Shown piece by piece: positions 44,485-53,624 of a DNA stretch of 64,000 nt (its first letter is position 1; every line of letters starts with the position of its first letter). The translations under genes and the position numbers were made by a program. The notes under the pieces were generated by a model. The model was not told the origin of the DNA. It saw nothing but the letters and a program-made list of their open reading frames with translations, and did not search any database. The stretch comes from Romboutsia lituseburensis DSM 797 (lineage in GTDB: Bacteria; Bacillota; Clostridia; Peptostreptococcales; Peptostreptococcaceae): NCBI RefSeq assembly GCF_900103615.1, contig NZ_FNGW01000008.1:2678-66677 (forward strand), in the 5' to 3' direction.

Positions 44485-44577
44485 TTACATCGATTAAGAG
44501 ATAAAAAATATATGAAAGAAATAACCGTAGATAGTAGATTCTAGAGATTATATAAAAAATAAATGAAAAATATAAAG

Positions 44578-44594
44578 TTGGCATTATATTTGCT
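44578..44594 (+). promoter_or_regulatory. Sigma-54 promoter of nhaC-patB (module 2)
   Basis: TTGGCAT-TATAT-TTGCT has GG (44580-44581) and GC (44592-44593) 12 bp apart, nearly identical to the ridA promoter. It lies 114 bases before the nhaC start. Confidence 0.88.
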
Positions 44595-44707
44595 TATGTA
44601 TATTGGTAAATAATTAAAGCTTATATTGTTATAAAATGAGTCTCAACATTAATCAATATAGGTAAATTATAATCAATAGGATAACGATTTCAGAAGGGGG
44701 ATTAAAC

Positions 44708-46051
44708 ATGAATGAAAAAAAGATAACAAAACAATACGGTGCAATTGCATTCTTACCACTTATTATATTTTTAGCATTATACATAGGTAGTGGACTTTAT
44801 TTTACATTTACAGGAGCTGAAGATGCATTTAAACAATTTCCAAGACACGTAGCACTTATGATTGGTATAGGTATTGCTTTACTTATGAATAGAACAATGA
44901 AGTTAGATGAGAAAATAGAAGTTTTCTCAAAAAATGCGGGTAATTCAGGGGTTATGCTTATAGGATTGATTTATTTACTTGCTGGAGGATTTCAAGGTGC
45001 AGCGCGTTCTATGGGCGGAGTTGATAGTGTTGTAAATATGGGACTTTCTTTCATACCTCCTGCACTACTTATTCCAGGTGTATTTGCAATGAGTAGTTTT
45101 ATAGCTACATCTATAGGAACTTCAATGGGGACTGTAGCAGCAATGGCACCAATAGCTATAGGTGTTGCCGCAAAAGCAGATTTAAATGTGGCAATAGCAT
45201 GTGCCGCTGTAATAGGAGGAGCTTACTTTGGAGACAATTTATCTATTATATCAGATACAACTATTTCTGCAACCAAAGGTGTTGGATGTGAAATGAAGGA
45301 TAAGTTTAAGATGAACTTCTTTATAGCACTTCCAGCAGCATTAATTACAATGGGAATATACGCATTTATAGGTGGATCTGGTCAAATAGAAGGCGATTTA
45401 TCATATAGCATAATTAAAATCGTACCATACATTGTAGTTCTTATAACTGCTATGATGGGATTCAATGTTGTGGGTGTATTGATTATAGGAATTATAATGA
45501 GTGGAGCTATAGGATTAGCAACTAACTCAATAAATTTTTTAGGATTTATTCAAGCAGTAGGAACTGGAATGGAAGAAATGATGAGTATTACTATACTTGC
45601 AATATTAGTTTCTGGATTAATAGGACTTGTTAAGCATTATGGTGGTATAGATTGGCTAATTGAAAAAATAACATCTAGTATAAAAGACAGAAAAGGAGCA
45701 GAATATGGAATTGGTCTGCTTGCTGGATTACTTTCAATGTCTCTTGTAAATAACACAATAGCGATAATAATATCTGCTCCAATAGCTAAAGAAATAGGTT
45801 TTAAATTTAATATTTCACCAAAAAGACTTGCTAGTTTATTAGATATATTTGCTTGTGCATTACTTTCAATCTGTCCACATGATGGTGCTATGTTAATAAC
45901 AACTGGACTTGCAGGAATATCTCCAATTGAAGTGTTACAATATGCGTTCTATCCAATTCTTCTGATATTATCAACAGTTATAACAATCCAATTTGGATTA
46001 TTAAGAACAAAAGAAGAAAAAGAATATATAAAAGCATCAAAAGTAAGTTAG
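44708..46051 (+). CDS. nhaC: NhaC-family transporter (module 2)
   Basis: The 447-residue polytopic protein of the NhaC superfamily contains ATSIGTSMGTVAAMAPIA and GAYFGDNLSIISDTTISAT, the same TSxGT and FGDxxSxxSDxT motifs as the protein at 18230, though the two are clearly diverged. It is transcribed from the sigma-54 promoter and precedes patB, the reverse of the gene order in module 1. A role in moving a sulfur amino acid or its product is inferred. GAAGGGGGA precedes the ATG. Confidence 0.83.
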   Translation: MNEKKITKQYGAIAFLPLIIFLALYIGSGLYFTFTGAEDAFKQFPRHVALMIGIGIALLMNRTMKLDEKIEVFSKNAGNSGVMLIGLIYLLAGGFQGAARSMGGVDSVVNMGLSFIPPALLIPGVFAMSSFIATSIGTSMGTVAAMAPIAIGVAAKADLNVAIACAAVIGGAYFGDNLSIISDTTISATKGVGCEMKDKFKMNFFIALPAALITMGIYAFIGGSGQIEGDLSYSIIKIVPYIVVLITAMMGFNVVGVLIIGIIMSGAIGLATNSINFLGFIQAVGTGMEEMMSITILAILVSGLIGLVKHYGGIDWLIEKITSSIKDRKGAEYGIGLLAGLLSMSLVNNTIAIIISAPIAKEIGFKFNISPKRLASLLDIFACALLSICPHDGAMLITTGLAGISPIEVLQYAFYPILLILSTVITIQFGLLRTKEEKEYIKASKVS

Positions 46052-46105
46052 TAAAAATTTATATAGTTATAAATAATACAGGCAATAGAATTAGGGGGAA
46101 TTAAA

Positions 46106-47305
46106 ATGAAGTATAATTTTGATAAAACAGTAAATAGAATAAATAATAACTCAGCTAAGTGGAATGAGATGGAAAAAAACTTTGGTAAAGATGATTTACT
46201 TCCAATGTGGATAGCTGATATGGATTTTGAAACAGCTCCAGAAATATTAGAAGAAATGAAAAATAAATTAGATCAAAAAATATTTGGATATGTATCAAGA
46301 CCAGATTCATATTATCAAAGTGCAATAGATTGGTCAAAAAAAAGATATAACTATGACATAGAACCTGCATCAATAGTACATTCACCTGGAGTAATACCAA
46401 CTATATCTATACTATTGAAAAATTTTGCTAAAGATACAGATAAAATAATGATACAGACGCCTGTATATCCACCTTTTGCAGGTACTGTTAAAAATAGTAA
46501 CAAAACATTAGTAGAAAATAAACTTATACAAGATGACAATGGAAATTGGAAAATTGACTTTAAAGATTTTGAGGATAAAGCTAAGGATGAAAACTTAAAG
46601 TGGTTTATATTATGTAACCCTCATAATCCAGTAGGAAGAGTATGGAAAAAAGAAGAACTAAAAAAGATAGCAGATATATGCTTAAAGTATGATGTAAGAG
46701 TTATATCTGATGAAATATGGAGAGACCTAGTTTATAAAGGACATGAGTTTACAGCATTTGCATCACTATCTAAAGAAGTAGAAAATATTACAATAACTTG
46801 TTTTTCAGCAACAAAAACATTTAACTTAGCTGGTTTACAAGCGTCATTTGCAGTATTTCCAAGAAAGGACGAATTAGATTTATTTGATTCTAAACTTGGA
46901 GCTCTAGATATAAAAAGAAATAATCCATTTAGTTTAGTAGCTATGGAAGCTGCATTTAATAAAGGCGAAGAATGGTTAAATGAACTTGTAGAGTACTTAG
47001 AAGGTAATGTTAATTTTGTTATAGACTATGTAGAAAAGAATATACCAAAAGTGAAAATAGTTAAACCAGAAGGAACATATTTAGTGTGGTTTGATTTTAG
47101 AGAATTAAATTTAAGCAACGAAGAGATATCAAAAGCACTTATTAAGGAAGGAAAAGTTGCTTTAAATAATGGAACATCATTTGGAGATGTAGGTTCTGAG
47201 TTCTTTAGAATGAATATAGCTTGCCCAAGATATATGGTACAAGATGCAATTAAGAGAGTAGATAAAGCTGTTAAAGCACTTGAAAAAGATTTAGCTTTAA
47301 TATAG
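46106..47305 (+). CDS. patB: PatB/MalY-type PLP-dependent C-S lyase (module 2)
   Basis: The 399-residue protein is a close paralogue of the one at 16939 (DLLPMWIADMDFETAPEI; PLP lysine K237 in SATKTFNLAG; NPHNPVGRVWKKEEL; MNIACPRYM). It is predicted to cleave cystathionine or related S-conjugates. It lies 55 bases after nhaC with GGGGGAA as ribosome site. Two paralogues under separate activators suggest different substrates or inducers. Confidence 0.9.
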   Translation: MKYNFDKTVNRINNNSAKWNEMEKNFGKDDLLPMWIADMDFETAPEILEEMKNKLDQKIFGYVSRPDSYYQSAIDWSKKRYNYDIEPASIVHSPGVIPTISILLKNFAKDTDKIMIQTPVYPPFAGTVKNSNKTLVENKLIQDDNGNWKIDFKDFEDKAKDENLKWFILCNPHNPVGRVWKKEELKKIADICLKYDVRVISDEIWRDLVYKGHEFTAFASLSKEVENITITCFSATKTFNLAGLQASFAVFPRKDELDLFDSKLGALDIKRNNPFSLVAMEAAFNKGEEWLNELVEYLEGNVNFVIDYVEKNIPKVKIVKPEGTYLVWFDFRELNLSNEEISKALIKEGKVALNNGTSFGDVGSEFFRMNIACPRYMVQDAIKRVDKAVKALEKDLALI

Positions 47306-47329
47306 TTGAAGTTAATATATGTATGAATT

Positions 47330-47358
47330 AAAAGGGTCCTTGAATAAGGGCCTTTTTT
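47330..47358 (+). terminator. Terminator of the nhaC-patB operon
   Basis: AAAAGG-G-TCC pairs with GGGCCTTTT with one bulge, followed by TTTT. Confidence 0.75.
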
Positions 47359-47467
47359 ATTGATAGAGTTGTTAAAATTAAATAAATATATGTTAAAAAT
47401 GTATAAAATACTTTATTGAAATTACAATATTATATCTATTATTAAAAAAATATAACATAAGAATCTC

Positions 47468-47494
47468 TTAATATATAAATGAAAAGGTCGATAA
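47468..47494 (+). promoter_or_regulatory. Candidate sigma-D (flagellar) promoter of motAB
   Basis: GTCGATAA (47487-47494) matches 7 of 8 bases of the GCCGATAA -10 element. TTAA (47468-47471) lies 15 bp upstream in place of TAAA. It is about 60 bases before motA. The remaining 47359-47556 stretch holds nothing else recognisable. Confidence 0.55.
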
Positions 47495-47556
47495 TATAAT
47501 GTAAGAATCTAAAAAAGCATTAAGATAAATTAATATATAAGGAGGAACAAAAGATT

Positions 47557-48372
47557 ATGTCTGGTTTAATTTTTTTAATACTAGGTTTTGTATTTTTAAT
47601 AGTAGGTTTCTTAGGTGAAGGTGGTCATGCAGCAGCACTTATATCATGGACTTCTTTTGTAATTGTTTTTGGAGGAACTTTTGGTTCTTTAGGAACATCT
47701 TTTACTCTGAAGCAGATAAAAAATATAGGTAGAGTACTACGTGTAGCATTTACTAGAAAGTCAACAGATTTAGTAGAGTTAATTGTTTATTTTAATCACG
47801 TATTAGATAAAGCAAAAAAAGAAGGTTTCTTAAGTCTTGAATCTGAAATAGAAGAAAATGAAAATATGGATCCATTCATGAAAAAGGGACTTCAGTTAGT
47901 AGTGGATGGAGTACACCCGGATTATATCCGAAATATGTTAGAAATCGAATCAGAAATGAGTTTTAAGAGACATAAAACTTATGCATCTATGTTTGAATCA
48001 GCTGGAGGAACAGCACCTACTATGGGGATTGTAGGTACTGTACTAGGATTAGTACATGTTCTTGGAGGATTAGCTAAGGCAGATATGAACGCATTAGGTG
48101 CTAGTATATCAGCTGCTTTCTTAGCTACACTTTATGGACTTGGTAGCGCAAACTTAATATTTCTTCCAATAGCAACTAGGCTTAAAAATTTAGCAAAAGA
48201 TGAACAATTGCAAAAAGAAATTATAATCGAAGCTTTATCATTAGTACAAGAAAAAGTAAGTTCAACTAATTTAACAGATACACTTAAAAGTTTCTTAGAT
48301 AGAAAAGATCAAGCTAAGTTGGACTCTAGATATCTTGAGAATTTAAATAAGGAGGGTGCTGACGTTGCATAA
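47557..48372 (+). CDS. motA: Flagellar motor stator protein MotA
   Basis: The 271-residue protein has four membrane helices (two at about 3-50, two at about 150-205). The cytoplasmic loop carries conserved charged residues, and the proline-containing GTAPTMGIVGTVLGLVHVL segment is that of MotA. With MotB it forms the stator ion channel that drives flagellar rotation. GGAGG precedes the ATG. A sigma-D-like promoter upstream suggests flagellar-regulon control. No other flagellar genes are near. Confidence 0.94.
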   Translation: MSGLIFLILGFVFLIVGFLGEGGHAAALISWTSFVIVFGGTFGSLGTSFTLKQIKNIGRVLRVAFTRKSTDLVELIVYFNHVLDKAKKEGFLSLESEIEENENMDPFMKKGLQLVVDGVHPDYIRNMLEIESEMSFKRHKTYASMFESAGGTAPTMGIVGTVLGLVHVLGGLAKADMNALGASISAAFLATLYGLGSANLIFLPIATRLKNLAKDEQLQKEIIIEALSLVQEKVSSTNLTDTLKSFLDRKDQAKLDSRYLENLNKEGADVA

Positions 48373-49102
48373 AAGGAAAAAACATGAGGAAGAAGAAGAG
48401 CATCAAAATCATGAACGTTGGCTACTTTCATATGCAGATTTTATAACATTATTAATGATTTTCTTTATAATAATGTATGCTATGAGTACTTTAGATCAAA
48501 AGAAATATGAGAAATTAACAACTGCTTTAAATCAAGCTATGGGTGATGGTACTGCTATTGCAGATACTGGCAGTAATATGGGCGGAGAAACAGGTAATGG
48601 ATTATCTGAAGATGCTAAATTAAAAAAAGTAAAAGAAAATTTAGATAAATATTTAAAAGAAAATAATTTATCTGCAAGTGTTAGTACAACTATAGAAAAA
48701 AGAGGATTAGTTTTAAGTTTTAAAGATTCTTTATTCTTTGATAGTGGGAAAGCCGAAATAAGGCCAGAACAAATTGATAAGCTAATTACAATAAGTAAAA
48801 TTATAAATCAGTCTATCATAAGTGATAGTTATATAAGAATCGAAGGCCATACTGATTCTGTTCCTATGCATAATGAGATATTTAAATCAAACTGGGATTT
48901 ATCGGTAATGAGAGCTAGTAATGTAGCTCAAATTTTAATTGATAAAGCAGGCATAAATCCAGAACGATTATCTGCAACAGGATATGGAGAATATAGACCA
49001 AAGGTTGATAATAGCACCGCAGAAGGTAAGTCAACTAATAGAAGAGTAGATATAATAATTATGAACTCTCAATTTAATGAAGTTGAAAATAATAAAAAAT
49101 AG
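48365..49102 (+). CDS. motB: Flagellar motor stator protein MotB
   Basis: The 245-residue protein has a charged N-terminus, one membrane helix with the proton-binding Asp (SYADFITLLMIFFIIMYAMS), and a C-terminal OmpA-like peptidoglycan-binding domain (GHTDSVP, SNWDLSVMRA, ATGYGEYRP, NRRVDI). The start is TTG 48365, 9 bases after GGAGG (48351-48355). The GTG at 48356 abuts the ribosome site. It overlaps the motA end by 8 bases. Confidence 0.93.
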   Translation: MHKRKKHEEEEEHQNHERWLLSYADFITLLMIFFIIMYAMSTLDQKKYEKLTTALNQAMGDGTAIADTGSNMGGETGNGLSEDAKLKKVKENLDKYLKENNLSASVSTTIEKRGLVLSFKDSLFFDSGKAEIRPEQIDKLITISKIINQSIISDSYIRIEGHTDSVPMHNEIFKSNWDLSVMRASNVAQILIDKAGINPERLSATGYGEYRPKVDNSTAEGKSTNRRVDIIIMNSQFNEVENNKK

Positions 49103-49121
49103 AATATATAGTATTAACTAA

Positions 49122-49156
49122 AGACCAAGTAGAATATAAATTCAACTTGGTTTTTT
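49122..49156 (+). terminator. Terminator of motAB
   Basis: ACCAAGT pairs with ACTTGGT around a partly paired loop, followed by TTTTTT. Confidence 0.8.
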
Positions 49157-49190
49157 ACAATAAAAAATAATTTATAGAAAAGGTTCTAAA

Positions 49191-49220
49191 TTGGAAAATT
49201 ATTCAACACTGCTATATAAT
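49191..49220 (+). promoter_or_regulatory. Candidate promoter of the DUF1275 gene
   Basis: TTGGAA (49191-49196), an 18-bp spacer and TATAAT (49215-49220). Transcription from here would leave the ATG at 49237 without a ribosome site, which supports the later start. Confidence 0.5.
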
Positions 49221-49299
49221 ATTAATAGTATATAAAATGAAGGGGCAAAATAATATTATATTGAAAGGAAGTATTATAAAGTTGGATACTAAAGGTGTA

Positions 49300-49998
49300 A
49301 TGCAGAGATATAAGATAAAAACACACCTAAACAGTGTTACATCCGAATCCGTGCATCTAGGGGTGTTTCTTGCAATTGTTGGCGGTTTTTTGGATGCATA
49401 CACATTTGTAGGAAGAGGTGGTGTTTTTGCAAATGCTCAGACTGGGAATATTGTATTAGTGGGTATAGAAATTTCCAAAGGTGATTTTGCGCAAGCATTA
49501 ATGTATGTTCCACCTATCTTAGCTTTTGTATTAGGCGTAGTAGTTACTGAAATAATAAAAAAAAGGTCACCATTAATTTTAATAAGGGACTCAGCACGTG
49601 TAATATTAATTATTGAAATCATATTACTTTTTATAATAGGCTTTTTACCTAATACTATTTCAGATAGTTTTGTTAATGTTGTAATTTCATTTGTATCTTC
49701 AGTACAAATATGTACATTTCGTAAATTAGTTGACTCTCCATATAGTACAACAATGACTACTGGTAATTTAAGAACTGCTTCATATGAAGCATATATTGCG
49801 ATAACCAAAAAAAATCGTGAATCAGCTATAAGGTCTCTTCGATATTTCACAATTATTTTTTCGTTTTTATTTGGGGCTTTTGTAGGGGGGAGAGCAACTA
49901 TATATATAGGAAACAAATCAATATGGATTGCTGCCTTTATATTAATTTTTTCTCTTATATTATTTAGTATAGATGAAAAAATATGTAGCTCTGTATAA
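49300..49998 (+). CDS. DUF1275 (YoaK-like) membrane protein
   Basis: The 232-residue protein has about six membrane helices and the DUF1275 motifs GGFLDAYTFVGRGGVFANAQTGNIV and a central CTFRKL, then TTMTTGNLR. The family is widespread and of unknown function, perhaps a transporter. ATG 49300 follows AAAGGTG and gives the usual family length. TTG 49282 after AAAGGAAG is an alternative, whereas ATG 49237 has no ribosome site. It stands alone between terminators. Confidence 0.82.
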   Translation: MQRYKIKTHLNSVTSESVHLGVFLAIVGGFLDAYTFVGRGGVFANAQTGNIVLVGIEISKGDFAQALMYVPPILAFVLGVVVTEIIKKRSPLILIRDSARVILIIEIILLFIIGFLPNTISDSFVNVVISFVSSVQICTFRKLVDSPYSTTMTTGNLRTASYEAYIAITKKNRESAIRSLRYFTIIFSFLFGAFVGGRATIYIGNKSIWIAAFILIFSLILFSIDEKICSSV

Positions 49999-50040
49999 GT
50001 TTACTTTTATATTGAAATTTATAAAACATATTACTTAAAT

Positions 50041-50078
50041 AAAAAGAGTATATATTTTTAGAATTATACTCTTTTTGT
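50041..50078 (+). terminator. Terminator of the DUF1275 gene
   Basis: AAAAAGAGTATA pairs with TATACTCTTTTT (loop about 12 nt), followed by GTTT. Confidence 0.8.
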
Positions 50079-50217
50079 TTGCCTATATTATAAAAATTAG
50101 TTATTTTTATTAGAATTGGTATAATTATTATGTTTAAATTAGTTAAAAAAGTATATTAATTATAATAAGTAATAATTAAATAAAAATTAAAATCAATGAT
50201 AAATAGGAAGGCATGTT

Positions 50218-51021
50218 ATGGAAGAAACAAAAATTATTCAAATGATAAAAAACAATCCTAATATTATATCGACAATAGACAATCCAACTGATGAGATGAA
50301 ACTATTGGCTATAAGTAAAAATGGACTTGTATTAGAATATATAGATAATCCAACAGAAGAAATGAAAAACTTAGCTATAGAAAATAATGCTAGAGCTATT
50401 AAATATATAAAAAATCCAACAGAAGAAATGATGTTAAAGTCTATAAGTGGTGGATGGAGTATTTTAGAGTATATTAAAAACCCAACGGATAAGGTAATAA
50501 AGTTAGCTCTAAATAAATCGGGATGGGCTATTCAATACGTGAAAAATCCAAATGAAGAGTTACAACTATTAGCAGTAACAAATAACTATGATGCAATAAA
50601 ATATATAAAAGAACCATGTGAAAGTGTTCAACAACAAGCTATAAAGATAAGCTATGATGCATTAAGATATATAAAATCGCCTAAGTTTAGCACACAACTT
50701 GAAGCTGTTAAAGAGAATGAAGCAGCTATAAGCTTTATAAATGATTTAGATAAAGCTAAAATAGAAGAATTTTTAAAGGTAAATATATTAGCTGTTAAAT
50801 ACGTTTCTAAAAAGATAACAAAAGAAGAATTGGAAGATGTATTAAAACAAGTACTATCAAAGGAAGATATAGAAGAAAAATATGTTAGAGATTATTTAAA
50901 TTGTAGTACTATAGATAGGAAAAATAACACTATAACAATGGACAAAGTAATGTTTATTTATAAGTACGGAAGTAAAAAAGCTAAAAAAATAGCGGTAGAC
51001 GAAAAACTAAAGATGATATAG
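50218..51021 (+). CDS. Protein with seven 22-residue helical repeats
   Basis: In this 267-residue protein an NPTEEM-type motif recurs exactly every 22 residues (N22, N44, N66, N88, N110, then E132 and S154). Each unit reads roughly NPTEEMxxLAIxxNxxAIxYIK. The helix-turn-helix period suggests a solenoid for protein binding, similar in kind to DUF4116-like repeats. The last 100 residues are charged and non-repetitive. It begins a three-gene operon with a MoxR ATPase (11 bases on) and a vWA/HExxH protein. An adaptor role is inferred. AGGAAGG is the ribosome site. Confidence 0.75.
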   Translation: MEETKIIQMIKNNPNIISTIDNPTDEMKLLAISKNGLVLEYIDNPTEEMKNLAIENNARAIKYIKNPTEEMMLKSISGGWSILEYIKNPTDKVIKLALNKSGWAIQYVKNPNEELQLLAVTNNYDAIKYIKEPCESVQQQAIKISYDALRYIKSPKFSTQLEAVKENEAAISFINDLDKAKIEEFLKVNILAVKYVSKKITKEELEDVLKQVLSKEDIEEKYVRDYLNCSTIDRKNNTITMDKVMFIYKYGSKKAKKIAVDEKLKMI

Positions 51022-51032
51022 GAGAGAATGAT

Positions 51033-52163
51033 ATGAATTTTATAGATACATTAAAGAGTGTTGACTTAGTATTATCAACGGGGGAAGTACCACTAGTAGT
51101 TGGACAGAGTGGAATCGGAAAAACTGCTTTAGCTAAAAAACTTGCTAAAGATAATAATTGGAGTTTAATTGTTGTTGATGGAAATTTACTTAAAGAAGGT
51201 GAAATAGGTGGTCTTCCAACTATAGAATCTTATGTAGGCATTAACTCTAATGGTAGTAAAATCGAAAAGAAGACAACAGTTTATGCTGTTCATAATAAAT
51301 TAAAAGAAATCGATGAAGAAATATCTAAAGGAAACACAGTTTTATTATTTATAGATGAGATAAATCGTTGTGAACATACAGTTCAACAGGAACTTATGAA
51401 TTTAATATTAAACAGGGAAATCAATGGATATAAACTAAGTGAAGATGTAAAAATATTAGCGGCAATGAATCCATCAAGCAAATATGGATCAGATTTTGAT
51501 TATCAAGTTGTTGATATGGATGCAGCTCAAGAAAATAGATTTGTATGGTTAAATATGGAGCCGGATTATACTCAATGGCTAAATTGGGCTATAAGTGCAG
51601 GTATAGAACAAAAAGTTGTAGAGTTTATATCGACTTTCCCAGAATACTTACACAAAATAAATGAAGGGGATGTATCTGCAACTCCAAGAAGTTATGAAAG
51701 AGTCTCTAAAAGCTACAAAGTTTATAAAAATCAAAAAGATTCAATACCAAGATCCATATTTTTAAATGTGCTAAAAGGTAATGTTGGAAAAGTTATTGCA
51801 GAGGAATTTATAAGTTTTGCTGAATCAGATGCCAGTCCATTAATATCTTATGAAGATGTATTTTTAGGTGAAACATTAAGTGATACTATAATAGAGAAAG
51901 TAAAAAATGAAGGTCACACAAGACTTTATTTATCAGCAACAAATATTTTAAAGGTTTTAGAATCGAATATTAAAAATGATATTAATAACTCAAATTATTA
52001 TATAAATAGATTTATCGAATTTTTAAAACTATATCCTGTAGATTTAATGGTAGGTATTATGAAGGATATTAAAAATAATTATACTCAAGTCTACAGATTA
52101 GCTATAGAGAATGAAGATTTTGTAGAAGCATATTTTCAAACTTATAGCTTAATAAGAGGATAA
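51033..52163 (+). CDS. MoxR-type AAA+ ATPase
   Basis: The 376-residue ATPase has Walker A VGQSGIGKTALAKKL, Walker B VLLFIDEINRC, sensor 1 LAAMNPSS and a C-terminal helical part. MoxR-type ATPases act as chaperones that load or remodel partner proteins with vWA domains. The next gene, 4 bases downstream, encodes just such a vWA protein. AGGAGAGAA precedes the ATG. Confidence 0.88.
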   Translation: MNFIDTLKSVDLVLSTGEVPLVVGQSGIGKTALAKKLAKDNNWSLIVVDGNLLKEGEIGGLPTIESYVGINSNGSKIEKKTTVYAVHNKLKEIDEEISKGNTVLLFIDEINRCEHTVQQELMNLILNREINGYKLSEDVKILAAMNPSSKYGSDFDYQVVDMDAAQENRFVWLNMEPDYTQWLNWAISAGIEQKVVEFISTFPEYLHKINEGDVSATPRSYERVSKSYKVYKNQKDSIPRSIFLNVLKGNVGKVIAEEFISFAESDASPLISYEDVFLGETLSDTIIEKVKNEGHTRLYLSATNILKVLESNIKNDINNSNYYINRFIEFLKLYPVDLMVGIMKDIKNNYTQVYRLAIENEDFVEAYFQTYSLIRG

Positions 52164-52167
52164 TATT

Positions 52168-53577
52168 ATGGAAAATTATTTTGAAAAACAAACAAAATAT
52201 CTTTACGATAAAGCTAATGACGTGGTAAGTTCATATTCTATGCTAAAAGCTAATAGAGCTGGCGAAAAGCTTGAAATAGAGATACCACAAGATTTTAAAA
52301 ATGAATTTTTTCATCTAGTAGATAAAGTTAATTTAAGTCTTATGGAAGAAAAGGATAATTTTTTTGGATATTTTTTATTTCAAATGGCAAGAGATATAAG
52401 ATTTGATATAAGCAGTCCAACGGCTATAAACTTTAAAGGAGCAAAATATATTATATATTTTAATCCTCTAATTTTTCTAAATCTTAATATCAGGCAAATG
52501 GAAAGTACAATTAAACATGAAATTTTACATGTAGTTTCGATGCATCTAGTAAGAGCAAAAGAAATAAAAGGTAGATATAGCACCTTAGCAATTAATATGG
52601 CTATGGATATAGTAGTAAATAAATATTTAAATAATCTGCCACCATATGCAACTACATTAGAACAAGTAAATCTAGATTACTCTTTAAAGCTGGAGCCATA
52701 TGAAACTTTTGAATATTATTTAGAAAAAATTCAAACAGAATTAGATTTAATGGAACCAGATGATGAAGGTGTAGAGGATGATAGCAATAATAATGGAGAT
52801 ATAGAGACTGAGTATAGTCCAGAAAAAACGCATGACATATGGGAAGATTCTAATGAAATAGATGAAAATACTCTTAAACAATTTACAGAAAAATTTATTG
52901 ATAGTGCTCAGAAGGGGAATATTCCATCTTACTTAGATAAATTGATATCACAACTTAAAAACAGTAAGGGAGAATTGCCTTGGAACTTGTATCTAAAAAG
53001 GCTAATGGGAACTATTGAAAGTAACAAAAAGAAGACTATAACAAGAAGAAATAGAAGACAGCCGAACAGACTAGATTTAAGAGGGGAACTTAGAGGTCAT
53101 AAAGCACAAATAGCAGTTGCTATTGATATAAGTGGAAGTATTAGTGATGAAGAATTTAAACAAGCAATTAAAGAAGTACTTACTATAGTTAAAAACTACA
53201 ATCAAGAGATTACGATTATAGAATGTGATGATGAAATTAGACGTGTATATAAAGTAAAGTCAGTAAAAGATGTAAAAGATAGAATCAACATAAGAGGAGC
53301 AACTAAATTTACTCCTGTTTTAGAATATGCGAATAATAAAAAATTTAATTTATTAGTATATTTTACAGATGGTAAGGGAGAACATAATTTAAAAATAAAG
53401 CCTAAAGGGTATAAAATTTTATGGGTGATTTCTGGAAGAGGAGATAAGCTTTCATTAAATGAGCCTTATGGAGCAGTTAAAAAACTTAGTAAAGTTGAAA
53501 TAAAAGAAGAGACAATAGATATGAGTGATGTTAGAGATGATGGATATTCAATGAATAATCAAGCACCAATTTTTTAA
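52168..53577 (+). CDS. vWA-like protein with HExxH metallopeptidase motif (DUF2201/COG3864 type)
   Basis: The 469-residue protein has an N-terminal peptidase-like region with the zinc motif H117-E-I-L-H121 (STIKHEILHVVSMH). An acidic linker follows (about 190-220), then a C-terminal vWA-like domain with an MIDAS-type D320-I-S322-G-S324 and YFTDGKGE. The family is known as a predicted metal-dependent peptidase fused to vWA and found next to MoxR ATPases. It ends the three-gene operon. Substrate and role are unknown. Confidence 0.87.
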   Translation: MENYFEKQTKYLYDKANDVVSSYSMLKANRAGEKLEIEIPQDFKNEFFHLVDKVNLSLMEEKDNFFGYFLFQMARDIRFDISSPTAINFKGAKYIIYFNPLIFLNLNIRQMESTIKHEILHVVSMHLVRAKEIKGRYSTLAINMAMDIVVNKYLNNLPPYATTLEQVNLDYSLKLEPYETFEYYLEKIQTELDLMEPDDEGVEDDSNNNGDIETEYSPEKTHDIWEDSNEIDENTLKQFTEKFIDSAQKGNIPSYLDKLISQLKNSKGELPWNLYLKRLMGTIESNKKKTITRRNRRQPNRLDLRGELRGHKAQIAVAIDISGSISDEEFKQAIKEVLTIVKNYNQEITIIECDDEIRRVYKVKSVKDVKDRINIRGATKFTPVLEYANNKKFNLLVYFTDGKGEHNLKIKPKGYKILWVISGRGDKLSLNEPYGAVKKLSKVEIKEETIDMSDVRDDGYSMNNQAPIF

Positions 53578-53624
53578 TTATTTAGCCTTAGAAGATTAAT
53601 ATAATTCATAGATATTATTAAAAT

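Noticed and set aside
49437-49916. 159-residue minus-strand ORF inside the DUF1275 gene
   Set aside because: It is the antisense shadow of a strongly recognised membrane protein and has no ribosome site or own family signature.
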